NCBI GenBank assembly: GCA_022447545.1
Contig: JAKVBI010000001.1
Coordinates: 220,630 to 284,629 of the forward strand
DNA length: 64,000 nucleotides
Direction: 5' to 3'
Source: Myxococcota bacterium
GTDB taxonomy: Bacteria > Myxococcota_A > UBA9160 > SMWR01
The notes beneath the pieces are model-generated. The model saw only the letters and a program-made list of their open reading frames with translations, did no database searches and was not told where the DNA came from. A program made the position numbers and the translations under genes. Below, in pieces: positions 1-8,951 of the stretch; positions within the stretch are counted from its first letter, which is position 1, and every line of letters starts with the position of its first letter.

Positions 1-171
1 GGATGCGCCTCATTGACTTCCGCCATCGGCATGGACCAGAGACTAGCAGGTTGTCCGTTGCGAACGTCTCGATGGTGAGTGGTCCTCTCGGGTCGAAACC
101 AACGACACAAGGCGACCTCGAAGAAGCGTCTGGTCTTTGCGGCGATGAGCGAAATGAGGTTTCATCACACA

Positions 172-810
172 ATGATTCGGATACTCGTGGCAGATGATCA
201 CAGCATCGTGCGCGAGGGAATCAGGCGGGTCATCGAAACGACCCAAAACGTCGAAGTCTGTGCCGAGGCTTCCGACGGCGCCGAGGTTCTCGGGTGCGTT
301 GAACGTCACAGACCCGATGTGGTCGTTCTCGACATCAACATGCCCAACCTCAGCGGCCTCGAGTGTCTCCAGCAGATCAAGGCCGACTACGACAAGACAC
401 GGGTCATCTTGTTGTCCTTTCGGTCCGATGGCCCGGTGGTTCAAAGCGCCGTAAACCTCGGCGCTGATGGCTACGTACTCAAGAACGCGCGCACCGACGA
501 TCTCGTCGATGCGATCCGTGCCGTGATTTCCGGAGGCAACTACTTCAGTCCACAGATCGCCAAAGAAATCATTTCACAGGTTCGAGATCCCCAGAGCGGC
601 ACCGAGCCGTTCTCCTCGCTCTCCAACCGTGAGCGCGAGATTTTGAGACAGATTGCCGATGGCCAGTCCGCCAAAGAGATTGCAGTCGCCCTGAATATCA
701 GCGTCAAGACGGTGGAAGCGCACCGCACGAACCTGATGCGAAAACTCAAGGTCAAGAAGGCGACCGAACTCGTCCGCTACGCGATCCGCCATGGGCTGAT
801 CGACCCCTGA
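172..810 (+). CDS. NarL/LuxR-family response regulator
   Basis: Two-component response regulator of 212 residues, a cytoplasmic DNA-binding transcription factor. The receiver domain (about 2-118) shows the acidic pair DD at 8-9, the phospho-acceptor D54 in VLDINMPN and a conserved Lys in YVLKN. The C-terminal LuxR-type helix-turn-helix (about 148-205) contains LSNREREIL and VKTVEAHR. The frame is open back to 79, but the ATG at 172 opens directly into the first receiver strand (MIRILVADDH), so I start there. No strong Shine-Dalgarno is visible. Its sensor kinase is not adjacent on the right and may lie off the left edge. Bases 1-171 hold no gene I can recognise. The family is certain; the regulon is unknown. 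Confidence 0.93.
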   Translation: MIRILVADDHSIVREGIRRVIETTQNVEVCAEASDGAEVLGCVERHRPDVVVLDINMPNLSGLECLQQIKADYDKTRVILLSFRSDGPVVQSAVNLGADGYVLKNARTDDLVDAIRAVISGGNYFSPQIAKEIISQVRDPQSGTEPFSSLSNREREILRQIADGQSAKEIAVALNISVKTVEAHRTNLMRKLKVKKATELVRYAIRHGLIDP

Positions 811-812
811 AC

Positions 813-2069
813 CTACTCGCCGGGGCGTTCTAGAACCGCGAGGGCCTCGACGTGAGGCGTCTGGGGGAACAGGTCGAATCCACGCACCCGCCCCACCTCA
901 TAGTCGAGTTCCACGAATCGGGAGAGATCGCGAGCCAAGGTCGCCGGGTTACAGGACAAGTAGACGAGCCTACGAGGGCGGCAGAACCCGTGGATCCAGT
1001 CCACGCTGCTCTTGGGTAGACCCGAGCGCGGCGGATCGACGAACACGACTTCGTAACCCGCGGGAGGGATGGGAAGAGACGAGGCAATCGACTCCACGCG
1101 GGCACAGGCGATCTCGACGTTGTCGATGCCTGCCGCAGTGAGGTTCACACCCAGGTCACGGACGGCATTGCGATTGGCTTCCACGGCCATCACTCGCTGA
1201 AACCGGCGCGCCAGACCCAAAGTGAAGAGACCGGCCCCCGCGTAGAGTTCTAGAGCATTCGAACCTCGCCCCACAGCCGAGTCCACGGCTTCGACCAACT
1301 CGTCCAGCAAGAAGAGGTTGGACTGGGCGAAGACTCCCGGGGAGAACTCCAGAAAGTCCTCTCGAACGCGGATTCGCACGCTCGGACCTCCCTGCGCGGG
1401 AAGACGCTGAACCCGGGGGACTCCCGACGTACCCACGGCGAGTTCCCATTCCACCGATGCCATCCGCGAGCGACGCCGTTCACGAGACTTCCCCTTGGAC
1501 CCTGGACGCTTCTCGGTAAGGCTTTTCCCCAGAGCCTCGAGTTCCTCGACGAGGGGCTCGACGAGTACGGGGCAGGTCGAGACGGGAGCCACGACTGTCG
1601 ACCGCCGCTCCCGATAGCCCACCCTGCCATTCTGAACATGGACCCGGGTTCGGCCTCGATATCCGTAGGGACGGGGCGAGGGAACCACCCGTATCGGTTC
1701 GGCAGGCTCGATTCCCCCGATCCGCATCAGCGACTCCGCCAGAATCCCCTCCTTGGCGACAAGTTGTGTCGCGTAGTCGAGATGCTGCCAAGAGCACCCC
1801 CCACATCGCCCATAGTGCGGGCACCCAGGCGTGGTCCGACCCACCCCCCTGCGGCGAATGGCGACCCAGACAGCCCGAACGAACCGAGCGCGCTCCTCGA
1901 CGACGCGAACCACGACTCGATCTCCGACAGCTGTAAACGGAACGAAGGCGACCCGGCCGTCGGGAAGACGGCCCACCCCCTCCCCACCGGCAGCCAGGGA
2001 TTCGATGTCGAGTTCGATTTCTCCGGTATCCAGTTGGTCTGCGTCGCTCACGCGGCCTGCCCCACCCAT
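813..2069 (-). CDS. rlmD: 23S rRNA (uracil-C5)-methyltransferase, RlmD/RumA type
   Basis: SAM-dependent RNA m5U methyltransferase of 418 residues. An N-terminal TRAM-like beta domain (ELDIESLAAGGEGVG) leads into an iron-sulfur cysteine cluster (CPHYGRCGGC plus CPV further on), then a Rossmann methyltransferase domain. LELYAGAGLFTLGLA is the SAM loop, FVDPPRSG follows, and the catalytic cysteine is in YLSCNPATLARDL. These are the hallmarks of the RumA/TrmA family, and the FeS cysteines favour RlmD or RlmC over TrmA. The frame is open to 2168, but the ATG at 2069 lies just after the stop of the upstream kinase (2078), which fits a kinase-methyltransferase operon. The substrate position (U1939, U747 or tRNA U54) cannot be told from sequence alone. 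Confidence 0.88.
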   Translation of the reverse strand: MGGAGRVSDADQLDTGEIELDIESLAAGGEGVGRLPDGRVAFVPFTAVGDRVVVRVVEERARFVRAVWVAIRRRGVGRTTPGCPHYGRCGGCSWQHLDYATQLVAKEGILAESLMRIGGIEPAEPIRVVPSPRPYGYRGRTRVHVQNGRVGYRERRSTVVAPVSTCPVLVEPLVEELEALGKSLTEKRPGSKGKSRERRRSRMASVEWELAVGTSGVPRVQRLPAQGGPSVRIRVREDFLEFSPGVFAQSNLFLLDELVEAVDSAVGRGSNALELYAGAGLFTLGLARRFQRVMAVEANRNAVRDLGVNLTAAGIDNVEIACARVESIASSLPIPPAGYEVVFVDPPRSGLPKSSVDWIHGFCRPRRLVYLSCNPATLARDLSRFVELDYEVGRVRGFDLFPQTPHVEALAVLERPGE

Positions 2070-2077
2070 GGAACCCG

Positions 2078-3412
2078 TCAGCCTCGAGTCCGAGGAAACA
2101 CCCCTGCGCGCACTTCTCGCCTGCCGCACCAGGGACAGAACCGCAGGAATGATTTGAAGGTCGGCCAACGACAGCGCGGACAGCGATCAGGCAGGTCGGG
2201 GTGTCTCCAGGGACGAGCCACCTTGCGCTTGCACAGGGGGCAATACCGCATGAATGGGCGCAGCTGACCCGCACAGCCACGGGCCCCACAGCGACGAGTC
2301 GCCCGAGAATCATGACGAGGTGCACGCCCGTTGGACTCGAACCGACCCTTGTAGCACCAGGGACATGCGCTCCACTCGGCGCGAACACCTCGCTCACATT
2401 CCGGGCAGACCAGAGGGTAGGAGGTCACGGCGCGAAACGAGTTTTCCCCGGTTCCGCACCATGGGCAGAACGACATCGATTCGGAAATCGGTCCCTCACA
2501 GCGGTAGCAGTCGTACCGCATGCCGAGATGACGACCCTGCATACGCTGAAAGGCCCGAGCTCCAGCGAGAAGCGGGGACGGAGTATGCCGCGGGGTTCGG
2601 CGTCTGCGGCGAGGTGTCACCCGCCGCGCCTCTTCCTGGGCGACTGCAGCCTCGATGGCCTCGTGAAACATTCTCGCGTTTTCGTAGCGCCGAGTCGGGT
2701 TGAATTCGGCTGCCTTTCGGAGGATCGGTTGTACGGATTCGGGCACCTTGGACACAAATCGGTCGTGCCGATCCGGAGGCCAATCGAAGGGCCAGGAGAG
2801 CAAAACGCCGGTGAACAACTCGTAGGCGATCAATCCGAGCGAAAAAACATCGGAGGTGAATCGGGGCCGTCCGTAGGCCTGCTCGGGAGCCATGTAGCCG
2901 AGGGTTCCCGCTTCCGTATAGGTCTCAGAGGCACCCTTCGCGAACTTCGATGCTCCGAAATCCGAGACGGCTGCGCGTCCATCGTCGAAGATGAGAATGT
3001 TCTCGGGTTTGACATCGCGATGCAGGATCTTTTGATCGTGGGCATGCGCAAGACCCGCCGCCACGTCGCGCACGACCTGGAGGGCAAACTTCGACGAGCG
3101 ACGGTTCCGTTTGAAGGACTCCAGATTTCCAATCGCAAGATCCGTGGCGATGACGAAACGACCGTCGATCCAATCGGCATTGCGCACAGCGACGATGTTG
3201 GGATGCTGAAGCCGACTGGTGATGAACGCCTCGAGTTCAACTGCGTCCCTGCCGAATTGGGAGACCACGTCGGGTTGGGTGACCTTCAGAGCAAGAGATC
3301 GTTTCTCCACGAGATCCCGGGCACGCCAAACCTCCGCAAAGGCTCCCTGGCCGAGGCGGCTATCCAGTCTGTACTTACCGAGCCTCGTCCCGCGGCGTAG
3401 CGCGATCGCCAA
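2078..3412 (-). CDS. Ser/Thr protein kinase with four C-terminal zinc ribbons
   Basis: Hanks-type protein kinase of 444 residues. The kinase domain spans about 12-262, with the glycine loop LGQGAFAEVW, K43 in ALKV, HRDVKPEN (D133) and DFG at 151-153, so it looks active. A basic linker (RRRRRR near 268-273) follows. The last 145 residues carry eight cysteine pairs: 302/305 with 316/319, 336/339 with 350/353, 375/380 with 391/394, and 411/414 with 426/429. These form four zinc ribbons in tandem. There is no transmembrane helix, so it is cytoplasmic. The TTG start is supported by AGGAGG five bases upstream. It sits upstream of the rRNA methyltransferase with an 8-base gap. The ribbons may bind a protein or nucleic acid partner; that is inference. 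Confidence 0.92.
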   Translation of the reverse strand: MAIALRRGTRLGKYRLDSRLGQGAFAEVWRARDLVEKRSLALKVTQPDVVSQFGRDAVELEAFITSRLQHPNIVAVRNADWIDGRFVIATDLAIGNLESFKRNRRSSKFALQVVRDVAAGLAHAHDQKILHRDVKPENILIFDDGRAAVSDFGASKFAKGASETYTEAGTLGYMAPEQAYGRPRFTSDVFSLGLIAYELFTGVLLSWPFDWPPDRHDRFVSKVPESVQPILRKAAEFNPTRRYENARMFHEAIEAAVAQEEARRVTPRRRRRTPRHTPSPLLAGARAFQRMQGRHLGMRYDCYRCEGPISESMSFCPWCGTGENSFRAVTSYPLVCPECERGVRAEWSACPWCYKGRFESNGRAPRHDSRATRRCGARGCAGQLRPFMRYCPLCKRKVARPWRHPDLPDRCPRCRWPTFKSFLRFCPWCGRREVRAGVFPRTRG

Positions 3413-3441
3413 GGCGCCCTCCTGGTCGGAACCCTCTTCGT

Positions 3442-3447
3442 AGCCTA
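3442..3447 (-). promoter_or_regulatory. Candidate -10 (TAGGCT) for the kinase gene
   Basis: On the minus strand TAGGCT lies 29 bases before the TTG start at 3412 and overlaps the TAG stop of the moeA fusion gene. A short leader with AGGAGG would follow. It fits the TAnnnT consensus seen at the leaderless promoters of this window. No clear -35 is visible. Confidence 0.4.
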
Positions 3448-5337
3448 CTCGTTCTCACGAAACCCAAGGCGCGTCAATGCGGCTCGCAACTCACTGCCTG
3501 GCGACAAATGGTGACGCAGCGCAGTGACAGCAGGGCGGTCCCAACGATCTTTCGGAATCACGAAGTCGTAGTGCTCGGAACGAAGAGGCCTGAACCGCAG
3601 TCCGGACTGCTTCGCAACGGTCTCGATGGTAAGCCCCCAATCCGCGCGCTTCTGGGCCACGGCCGCTGCCACGGCGAAATGCGAACGTGGCTCGTAGGCG
3701 TAGCCCGGTGGGCGTCGATCGCCCAGAAGTTCATCCATGAGAATGCGTGTCCCCGAACCCCGGTTTCGGTTGACCATCCGAGAATTCGTGTCAGCGATCA
3801 ACTCTTCGGTCGAACGGTCATCTTCGGAACGCGTCACCACACCCTGAAGACGCAGGTAACCCGTGCACAACTCGAGGCCAGGCGTCAGGAACGACTCGTT
3901 GTAACGCTGAGTTTCCGAATCCAGCAGATGAATGGGCGCAACGTCGCATTCGCCGCGTTTGGCAGATGACAATCCACCCTGGCTCCCCACCGCCATCACC
4001 TTGATGCTGAAACCATCCCGGGCCAGGGACGCGGCGATGAGATCGAGTCCCTGGCAATGGCTGCCGATGATCACGAGGTCGGCGATGGGAACCTCACGTC
4101 CCAGGAGATGGACGTCGACCCGCGTATCCGCCTCCACCAATTCGACGTTGCGTGGGATTCGAACGAAACCATCAGCACGGCTGAACGCCGTCACGCTTCC
4201 ACTGCCCTTTCCCATGGGGTATGCGGCGATGGTGTCGTCTCGGCGGCGAGTCAGCCCCACCAACAGGTACTCGAGCCGACCTCTCTCGGAGACCGTCTCC
4301 AATGCAAGGTCCGCAGACACCACCTCTCTCCGGTCCGGTGGAAGACCGGAGAGTTCACGAATGACCGGTGCCACAAACTCGTGGAACGTGAAGACTGCAG
4401 AGGTGGGGAAGCCCGGTAGTACGACGACCGGCCGACGGCCAGATGCCGCAAGACAAATGGGCTTGCCGGGTTTGAGGGCCACGCCGTGGACCACGATGCC
4501 GGGCTCGAGGTCTCCAACGACGCGGGCGTTGAGGTCCCCCTCGCCCTTGGAGGTCCCACCCGAAAGCAGCACCAGATCTGCAGTGTCGAGAGCGCGCTCA
4601 AGAGCCTCCCGGAGAGCCTCAACGTCATCTCGGAATGTGCCCATGAAATGGGCCTCGCCTCCGAGTTCGGTCACGGCATCGGCCAGAATTCGTCCGTTGC
4701 TGTCGTAGACGAAGCCGGGCTGCATGGATTCACCCGGCTGAATGATCTCGTCTCCGGTGGAAAGAATCGCCACGCGCGGGCGACGAACCACTTCGACCTC
4801 CTGGCGACCGATGGCAGCCAGAACGCCCGTCTCTCGAGAGCTGAGGCGTGTCCCGCCAAAAAGAACCGTCTCGCCGCTGCCAATATCCGTGCCGGCAAAC
4901 GACACCGCACCCCCCGGAACCACTGCACGCCGCACCACGACGTCGTCTCCGACGAGGTCCGTGTACTCAACAGGCACGATGGCGTCCGCACCGCGGGGAA
5001 GCATTCCTCCCGTGGCAATGGTCGAAGCCCAGTGCTCACGAACCTCTTCCTTCGGAAATACACCCGTCGGGATCGTCTCCGCATTGAGCCGAAGCTTCAC
5101 GGGCTCCGCTTCGGATGCGCCGTAGGTATCCTGCGCACGAACTGCGAAACCATCCATGTTCGACCGGTCGAAGCAGGGCACATCGACTTCTGCCCTGACG
5201 TCCTCGGCGAGCACTCGGCCAAGACAGTCCTCGAGTGCGACTCTCTGCGAGTCCAAACGCGCGGTTTCGATCGCCTCCCGCCAACGGCTCTCAGCCTCAT
5301 CGCGGTCGAGCACCTCCAGAAACTGCCGTTGCCTCAC
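3445..5337 (-). CDS. moeA: MoeA molybdopterin molybdenumtransferase fused to a PBP-like domain
   Basis: Fusion protein of 630 residues. Residues 1-405 form a complete MoeA, which inserts molybdate (or tungstate in some isoforms) into adenylated molybdopterin. The MoeA signatures DVPCFDRSNMDGFAVR, ILSTGDEI, YDSNGRIL and LSGGTSKGEGD are present. Residues from about 417 form a periplasmic-binding-protein/LysR-substrate-like domain (LVIIGSHCQGLDLIA, GGLSSAKRGECDVAPIHLLD) like the one linked to MoeA in other bacteria and archaea, where it is thought to sense or bind the metal oxyanion. No signal peptide, so it is cytoplasmic. Its start overlaps the stop of the upstream moeA by four bases, so the two are translationally coupled. 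Two MoeA copies next to an AOR suggest separate Mo and W roles (inference). Confidence 0.9.
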   Translation of the reverse strand: MRQRQFLEVLDRDEAESRWREAIETARLDSQRVALEDCLGRVLAEDVRAEVDVPCFDRSNMDGFAVRAQDTYGASEAEPVKLRLNAETIPTGVFPKEEVREHWASTIATGGMLPRGADAIVPVEYTDLVGDDVVVRRAVVPGGAVSFAGTDIGSGETVLFGGTRLSSRETGVLAAIGRQEVEVVRRPRVAILSTGDEIIQPGESMQPGFVYDSNGRILADAVTELGGEAHFMGTFRDDVEALREALERALDTADLVLLSGGTSKGEGDLNARVVGDLEPGIVVHGVALKPGKPICLAASGRRPVVVLPGFPTSAVFTFHEFVAPVIRELSGLPPDRREVVSADLALETVSERGRLEYLLVGLTRRRDDTIAAYPMGKGSGSVTAFSRADGFVRIPRNVELVEADTRVDVHLLGREVPIADLVIIGSHCQGLDLIAASLARDGFSIKVMAVGSQGGLSSAKRGECDVAPIHLLDSETQRYNESFLTPGLELCTGYLRLQGVVTRSEDDRSTEELIADTNSRMVNRNRGSGTRILMDELLGDRRPPGYAYEPRSHFAVAAAVAQKRADWGLTIETVAKQSGLRFRPLRSEHYDFVIPKDRWDRPAVTALRHHLSPGSELRAALTRLGFRENE

Positions 5338-6584
5338 GGCGAAATCTCCTCAGTGGGTTCCTCGTCGTAGAGCAGCACCTCGACTTCGGCACCCTCAGGC
5401 ATGCCTTCCAGTGAGCGCTCGACGATGACACAGCCCGAGGCCCGGACCGTGGACGAAAGGATCGACGCACCGGATGTCGCAATGGGAACGACGCGTCCCT
5501 GCTCGATGGCAACACGAACGTAATCGGTGCGACCCACGGCTGAGCTGATCTTCCGAGCCAAGGAGAGACGAACCCTACGGTGGGGCCAGGTACGCGGGCG
5601 CCCCCCCATTGAACGAATCGTCGGCCCAGCAAAGAACTCATAGGCGCACAAACAACTGACGGGGTTTCCAGGAAGCAGGAAGACCGCTGCATCGCCGATT
5701 CTGCCTACCCCAGCAGGGCTCGACGGGCGCATGGAAACCCCGTGGAAATCGAGGCTTCCGAGCTCAGCAACCAGTCGCGGTGCATGATCCTCCTGTCCCA
5801 CCGAACTGCCTCCAGAAACCAGCACTACATCGGCGTCGGCCATCAAAGCCTCCCGAATACGCTCGGGGCGATCGGGCAGGATCTCGAAGGGAAGACAATC
5901 GCCCCCATCCCGATCGACCAGGGCTCTTAGGATCACTGAATTGCTGTCGACGATCCGAACGCCATCTGGCCGACTCCCTGCCGGTAGCAATTCGTCTCCA
6001 GTGACGACCAACGCGACGCGCGGTCGCCGGATGCAGAGGGGTGTCGCCACGCCAATCGACGCGAGCAGGCCCAGATCCTGGGCCCGCAACCGCCGACCGG
6101 CCAGCAGCACCACGTCGCCTCGCCGGATGTCCTCACCCACGGCTCCCACGTGCCGACGAGGTGCAACCGCCTCACGCACCTCGACCTGACCATCACGCTC
6201 GCCGCACACCTCCGCCATCACCACGGCATCGGCACCCTGGGGAATAGGCGCACCCGTCATCACGCGAACGGCGGTCCCCGCCTCCACTCGACCCTCGAAC
6301 GGCTCACCCGGAAGTGCGGTGCCCAGCAATTTTAGCGTCAACGGGTCGTAGGCTGATGCGCCGAAGGTGTCCTCTCCTCGAACCGCATAGCCGTCCATGG
6401 CAGACCGGTCGAAACCCGGCACATCGACCTCTGCACACACATCAACGGCGAGCACACGCCCGGCGCACTCGTGCAATACGACACTCTCAGATGTAAGGGG
6501 CGAGGTTCTCTGCGAAAGGAAGCGCTCGACATCTTCGACGTCTGCCCGCTCCGCGAAGCCTCTCATGCGCACGTCGCGCGGCAC
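5334..6584 (-). CDS. moeA: MoeA molybdopterin molybdenumtransferase
   Basis: Second MoeA, 416 residues and the normal family length. Signatures: VPGFDRSAMDGYAVRGED, MTGAPIPQGADAVV, LVVTGDELL, VDSNSVIL and VSGGSSVGQEDHAPR, with a C-terminal beta domain (LPGNPVSCLCAYEFF). It catalyses metal insertion into the pyranopterin cofactor. The start is uncertain: GTG at 6584 gives the longest protein, and an ATG at 6566 is also in frame. It lies 131 bases after the aldehyde oxidoreductase stop and overlaps the following MoeA fusion by four bases. This is consistent with a cofactor-maturation operon serving the AOR. Confidence 0.9.
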   Translation of the reverse strand: MPRDVRMRGFAERADVEDVERFLSQRTSPLTSESVVLHECAGRVLAVDVCAEVDVPGFDRSAMDGYAVRGEDTFGASAYDPLTLKLLGTALPGEPFEGRVEAGTAVRVMTGAPIPQGADAVVMAEVCGERDGQVEVREAVAPRRHVGAVGEDIRRGDVVLLAGRRLRAQDLGLLASIGVATPLCIRRPRVALVVTGDELLPAGSRPDGVRIVDSNSVILRALVDRDGGDCLPFEILPDRPERIREALMADADVVLVSGGSSVGQEDHAPRLVAELGSLDFHGVSMRPSSPAGVGRIGDAAVFLLPGNPVSCLCAYEFFAGPTIRSMGGRPRTWPHRRVRLSLARKISSAVGRTDYVRVAIEQGRVVPIATSGASILSSTVRASGCVIVERSLEGMPEGAEVEVLLYDEEPTEEISP

Positions 6585-6715
6585 GCGAAACCACCATCAC
6601 CTTCGACCCGCAGCCATGACCACGGTCGGAAAATCGGCCGAGTGGACTCTTCCGATCCATCGGCCCCATGTTGCTGTCTGGCGGCGCGCATCCGCGCGCT
6701 CGAACTCAACTCCGG

Positions 6716-8446
6716 TTAACCAGACGCCTTCTGCGAGAAGAGTTCCTCACGACCTTCGAAACGCTCGTAGGCCTTGGCAATGACGTCCGGTTCCACATCG
6801 AACACAACATTGGCCGGTCCAATGGCATCCTGCTTCATGCAGTCCGGCATCTGGTCAGGGTCCCTCGAGAAGCCCGCTCGATCGTTGAACTCCCACTCGT
6901 CCTCGAGGCACTTCCAGCCGATGTCAGCCACCTGCTCGCGTGTGATCTCCTCGCCATAGAGCAGGCTGTAGAACTCCGCGATGTTCGTGATGTTGGGCTG
7001 CAAGAACTGGCAGAAACCGGACGAATCTGTGGCTGCGTTGACGACCTGGGACTCCTGAGAAGCCTGGGCCAGCTCGTCCACGGGCAGCCCCGGGTTCACG
7101 ATCAGTCCCGCCGTGTGATCCGCACCCTGGGGGCTGGTCGCGTAGGTGATCCCCGTGGCCTTGAGGGGCCGCGGATCCCAGGCCGGGATCGCCTGGCCTC
7201 GGACAGTGGGCACTCGGTGATGCTTCTGGCGCTTGCCCGTGGCCACGGCACCATTGCCAATGGCTTTACCGAGGTCGGTCCCCTCAGCGATCTCCCGCAG
7301 GATTCGCTTGGCGCCCTCCGCGTCGCCGAACTCCATCCCCCCCGAGTCCATGTAGATCGCCAGAGCCGCGCCCGTTTCGATGGTGTCGAGGCCCAGCTCG
7401 TCACACAGACGGTCGAGATCGGCGACATCCTCCCAGCTGGCGATCGCGCAGTTGGCACCGAGGAGTGTCAGGGTCTCGAACTCCAGCGCTGACGTTCGAT
7501 AGTTGCCGTCCTTGTCGTGCACCACGTTGCTGCATTGCACGATGCAGCCCGTCATGCAGTTGTGCATTCCGCCGCCATAGGTCTCGAAGCTCTCGACAAT
7601 ACGAGCCCCGTCCAGAGTCTCGGCATCGGGAGAGCTTCCCTCGGTTCGGTTCTTGTAGGGGAACGTGCTCAGCATGTTGGCAACCGGGACCACGGAGCTG
7701 GTACCCGTCTTGAACATCTGGGGCCCCTCGGTGTAGTCCTTGGTGTACGCCTTGCACAACTGCATGAACTCTTTGCGCTTTGCGGGCTGGCGCGTGGGAT
7801 TCTTGCCGGGCTCGACAGACACATACTTGAGCCCCTTGCTTCCCATCACCGCACCCAAACCACCGCGGGCCGCATGTCGTGCAGGGCGACGCTCCTGATC
7901 CTGGTCGGTACAGGCCACCGAGGCACCGGAAAGCTTCATCTCGCCTGCGGGTCCGATGGAAATGAAAGAAGTGGTCCCGCTGTAGCGCTCACTCAAGTGT
8001 TCGATGAGCGCGTAGTTCCACATTCCCTTGCAGTCGTCGGCTTCCACGACCACCGCGCCCTCCTCGTTGACCTCGACCGCATAGCGCTTGTCAGGATCGG
8101 CGGGCTGGCCTGTGACGATCACGGCCCGGTAGCCGAGCTTCATGAGGTCCTGGCCAGGATTGCCGCCCGCATTGGCCTCTTTGATGCCTCCGGTCAACGG
8201 GCTCTTGCCCCCGATGGAGATTCGCCCGGAAGTGGGCGCCGCAGTGCCGGACAACACACCAGGCGCCATGACCAGCACATTGTCGGGACCCAGGGGATCG
8301 CAGTCGGCGGGGCACTCGGCCAACAGAATCGCAGCCGATAGCGCGCGGCCGCCCAGCAGCTTCCAAGCGTCGGGATAGGGCTCAGTCGTAGCGGCGAGCT
8401 GGGTCATATCGATGCGGATCAGACGGTCGTTCGACGGTCCACTCAT
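6716..8446 (-). CDS. Aldehyde ferredoxin oxidoreductase (tungsten/molybdenum)
   Basis: AOR-family oxidoreductase of 576 residues. It oxidises an aldehyde to a carboxylate, or runs in reverse, using a bis-pyranopterin W or Mo site and one [4Fe-4S] cluster with ferredoxin-like acceptors. The N-terminal domain has LLGGRALSAAIL and FISIGPAGE. The cluster ligands are in NCMTGCIVQCSN near residues 295-303, with a fourth cysteine in SGFCQF near 478. The spacing C-x3-C-x3-C differs from the C-x2-C-x3-C of archaeal AOR and matches a bacterial subgroup. AAGGAG eight bases upstream supports the ATG. MoaD-like and MoeA genes flank it on the same strand. The physiological aldehyde cannot be deduced. Confidence 0.93.
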   Translation of the reverse strand: MSGPSNDRLIRIDMTQLAATTEPYPDAWKLLGGRALSAAILLAECPADCDPLGPDNVLVMAPGVLSGTAAPTSGRISIGGKSPLTGGIKEANAGGNPGQDLMKLGYRAVIVTGQPADPDKRYAVEVNEEGAVVVEADDCKGMWNYALIEHLSERYSGTTSFISIGPAGEMKLSGASVACTDQDQERRPARHAARGGLGAVMGSKGLKYVSVEPGKNPTRQPAKRKEFMQLCKAYTKDYTEGPQMFKTGTSSVVPVANMLSTFPYKNRTEGSSPDAETLDGARIVESFETYGGGMHNCMTGCIVQCSNVVHDKDGNYRTSALEFETLTLLGANCAIASWEDVADLDRLCDELGLDTIETGAALAIYMDSGGMEFGDAEGAKRILREIAEGTDLGKAIGNGAVATGKRQKHHRVPTVRGQAIPAWDPRPLKATGITYATSPQGADHTAGLIVNPGLPVDELAQASQESQVVNAATDSSGFCQFLQPNITNIAEFYSLLYGEEITREQVADIGWKCLEDEWEFNDRAGFSRDPDQMPDCMKQDAIGPANVVFDVEPDVIAKAYERFEGREELFSQKASG

Positions 8447-8477
8447 CTTGATTCTCCTTGCTGGCTCTAAGGTTGGC

Positions 8478-8483
8478 AGGATA
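8478..8483 (-). promoter_or_regulatory. Candidate -10 (TATCCT) for the AOR gene
   Basis: TATCCT on the minus strand lies 31 bases before the AOR start at 8446. A leader carrying AAGGAG would follow. The preceding stretch is AT-rich compared with its surroundings, but no convincing -35 hexamer is seen at 16-18 bases. Confidence 0.4.
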
Positions 8484-8588
8484 CCAAAATCGAAAGTAAC
8501 GCTGAGTCAGCCCATCCCAGACACGCAGTGGAAACGCAGCACCGGGATGGGAACAGCAGGCTGTACTGCGGAAATTCCCTGTGGAGGG

Positions 8589-8858
8589 CTAGCCCCCGGC
8601 CACGGCAGCCAGCACCTCGAGTTCATCGTCGGGGTTCAGCTTTGTGTCGATGGCCGACCGGTCGATCTCGACCCCGTTGATGAAAAGCTGCACGAACCGA
8701 TGGACCCGCCCCTCGGGGTCGAAGACCTGATCGCGAAAACCCGGAAAGACGGCCTCCACCGCATGGATGCAGTCGGCGACGGTGGATCCCTCCACAGCGA
8801 CCTGTGCCTCGCCCTTCGTCGTCCCGCGGTAGGCGGGGGGAATGTTCACCTGCGGCAT
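8589..8858 (-). CDS. MoaD/ThiS-family sulfur carrier linked to AOR
   Basis: Small ubiquitin-like sulfur carrier of 89 residues ending in the diagnostic Gly-Gly (AAVAGG), where a thiocarboxylate forms to donate sulfur during molybdopterin synthesis. The body shows VFDPEGRVHRFVQLFINGVEI and LNPDDELEVLAAV, the usual MoaD beta-grasp pattern. The frame is open to 8924, but ATG 8858 has AGGAGG five bases upstream and gives the common MoaD opening (MPQVNIPP), so I use it. It lies 142 bases upstream of the AOR. MoaD paralogs next to AOR genes are a known arrangement, which supports a dedicated tungstopterin supply. Confidence 0.88.
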   Translation of the reverse strand: MPQVNIPPAYRGTTKGEAQVAVEGSTVADCIHAVEAVFPGFRDQVFDPEGRVHRFVQLFINGVEIDRSAIDTKLNPDDELEVLAAVAGG

Positions 8859-8951
8859 GTCGCCCTCCTGTGGGCCGGCAGTGTAGCCCCGGAAAACGAG
8901 TTCCATCAGCCTCCCCGCCGCCATCTCGTCCAGCCTTCGGCTCGAGTGCCC

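Noticed and set aside
1-171. A partial gene at the left edge
   Set aside because: None of the short frames in these bases has recognisable protein features.
4486-7492. Long plus-strand ORFs (4486-5370, 6668-7492) opposite moeA and AOR
   Set aside because: They lie wholly antisense to genes with intact catalytic motifs, and their translations show no family pattern.
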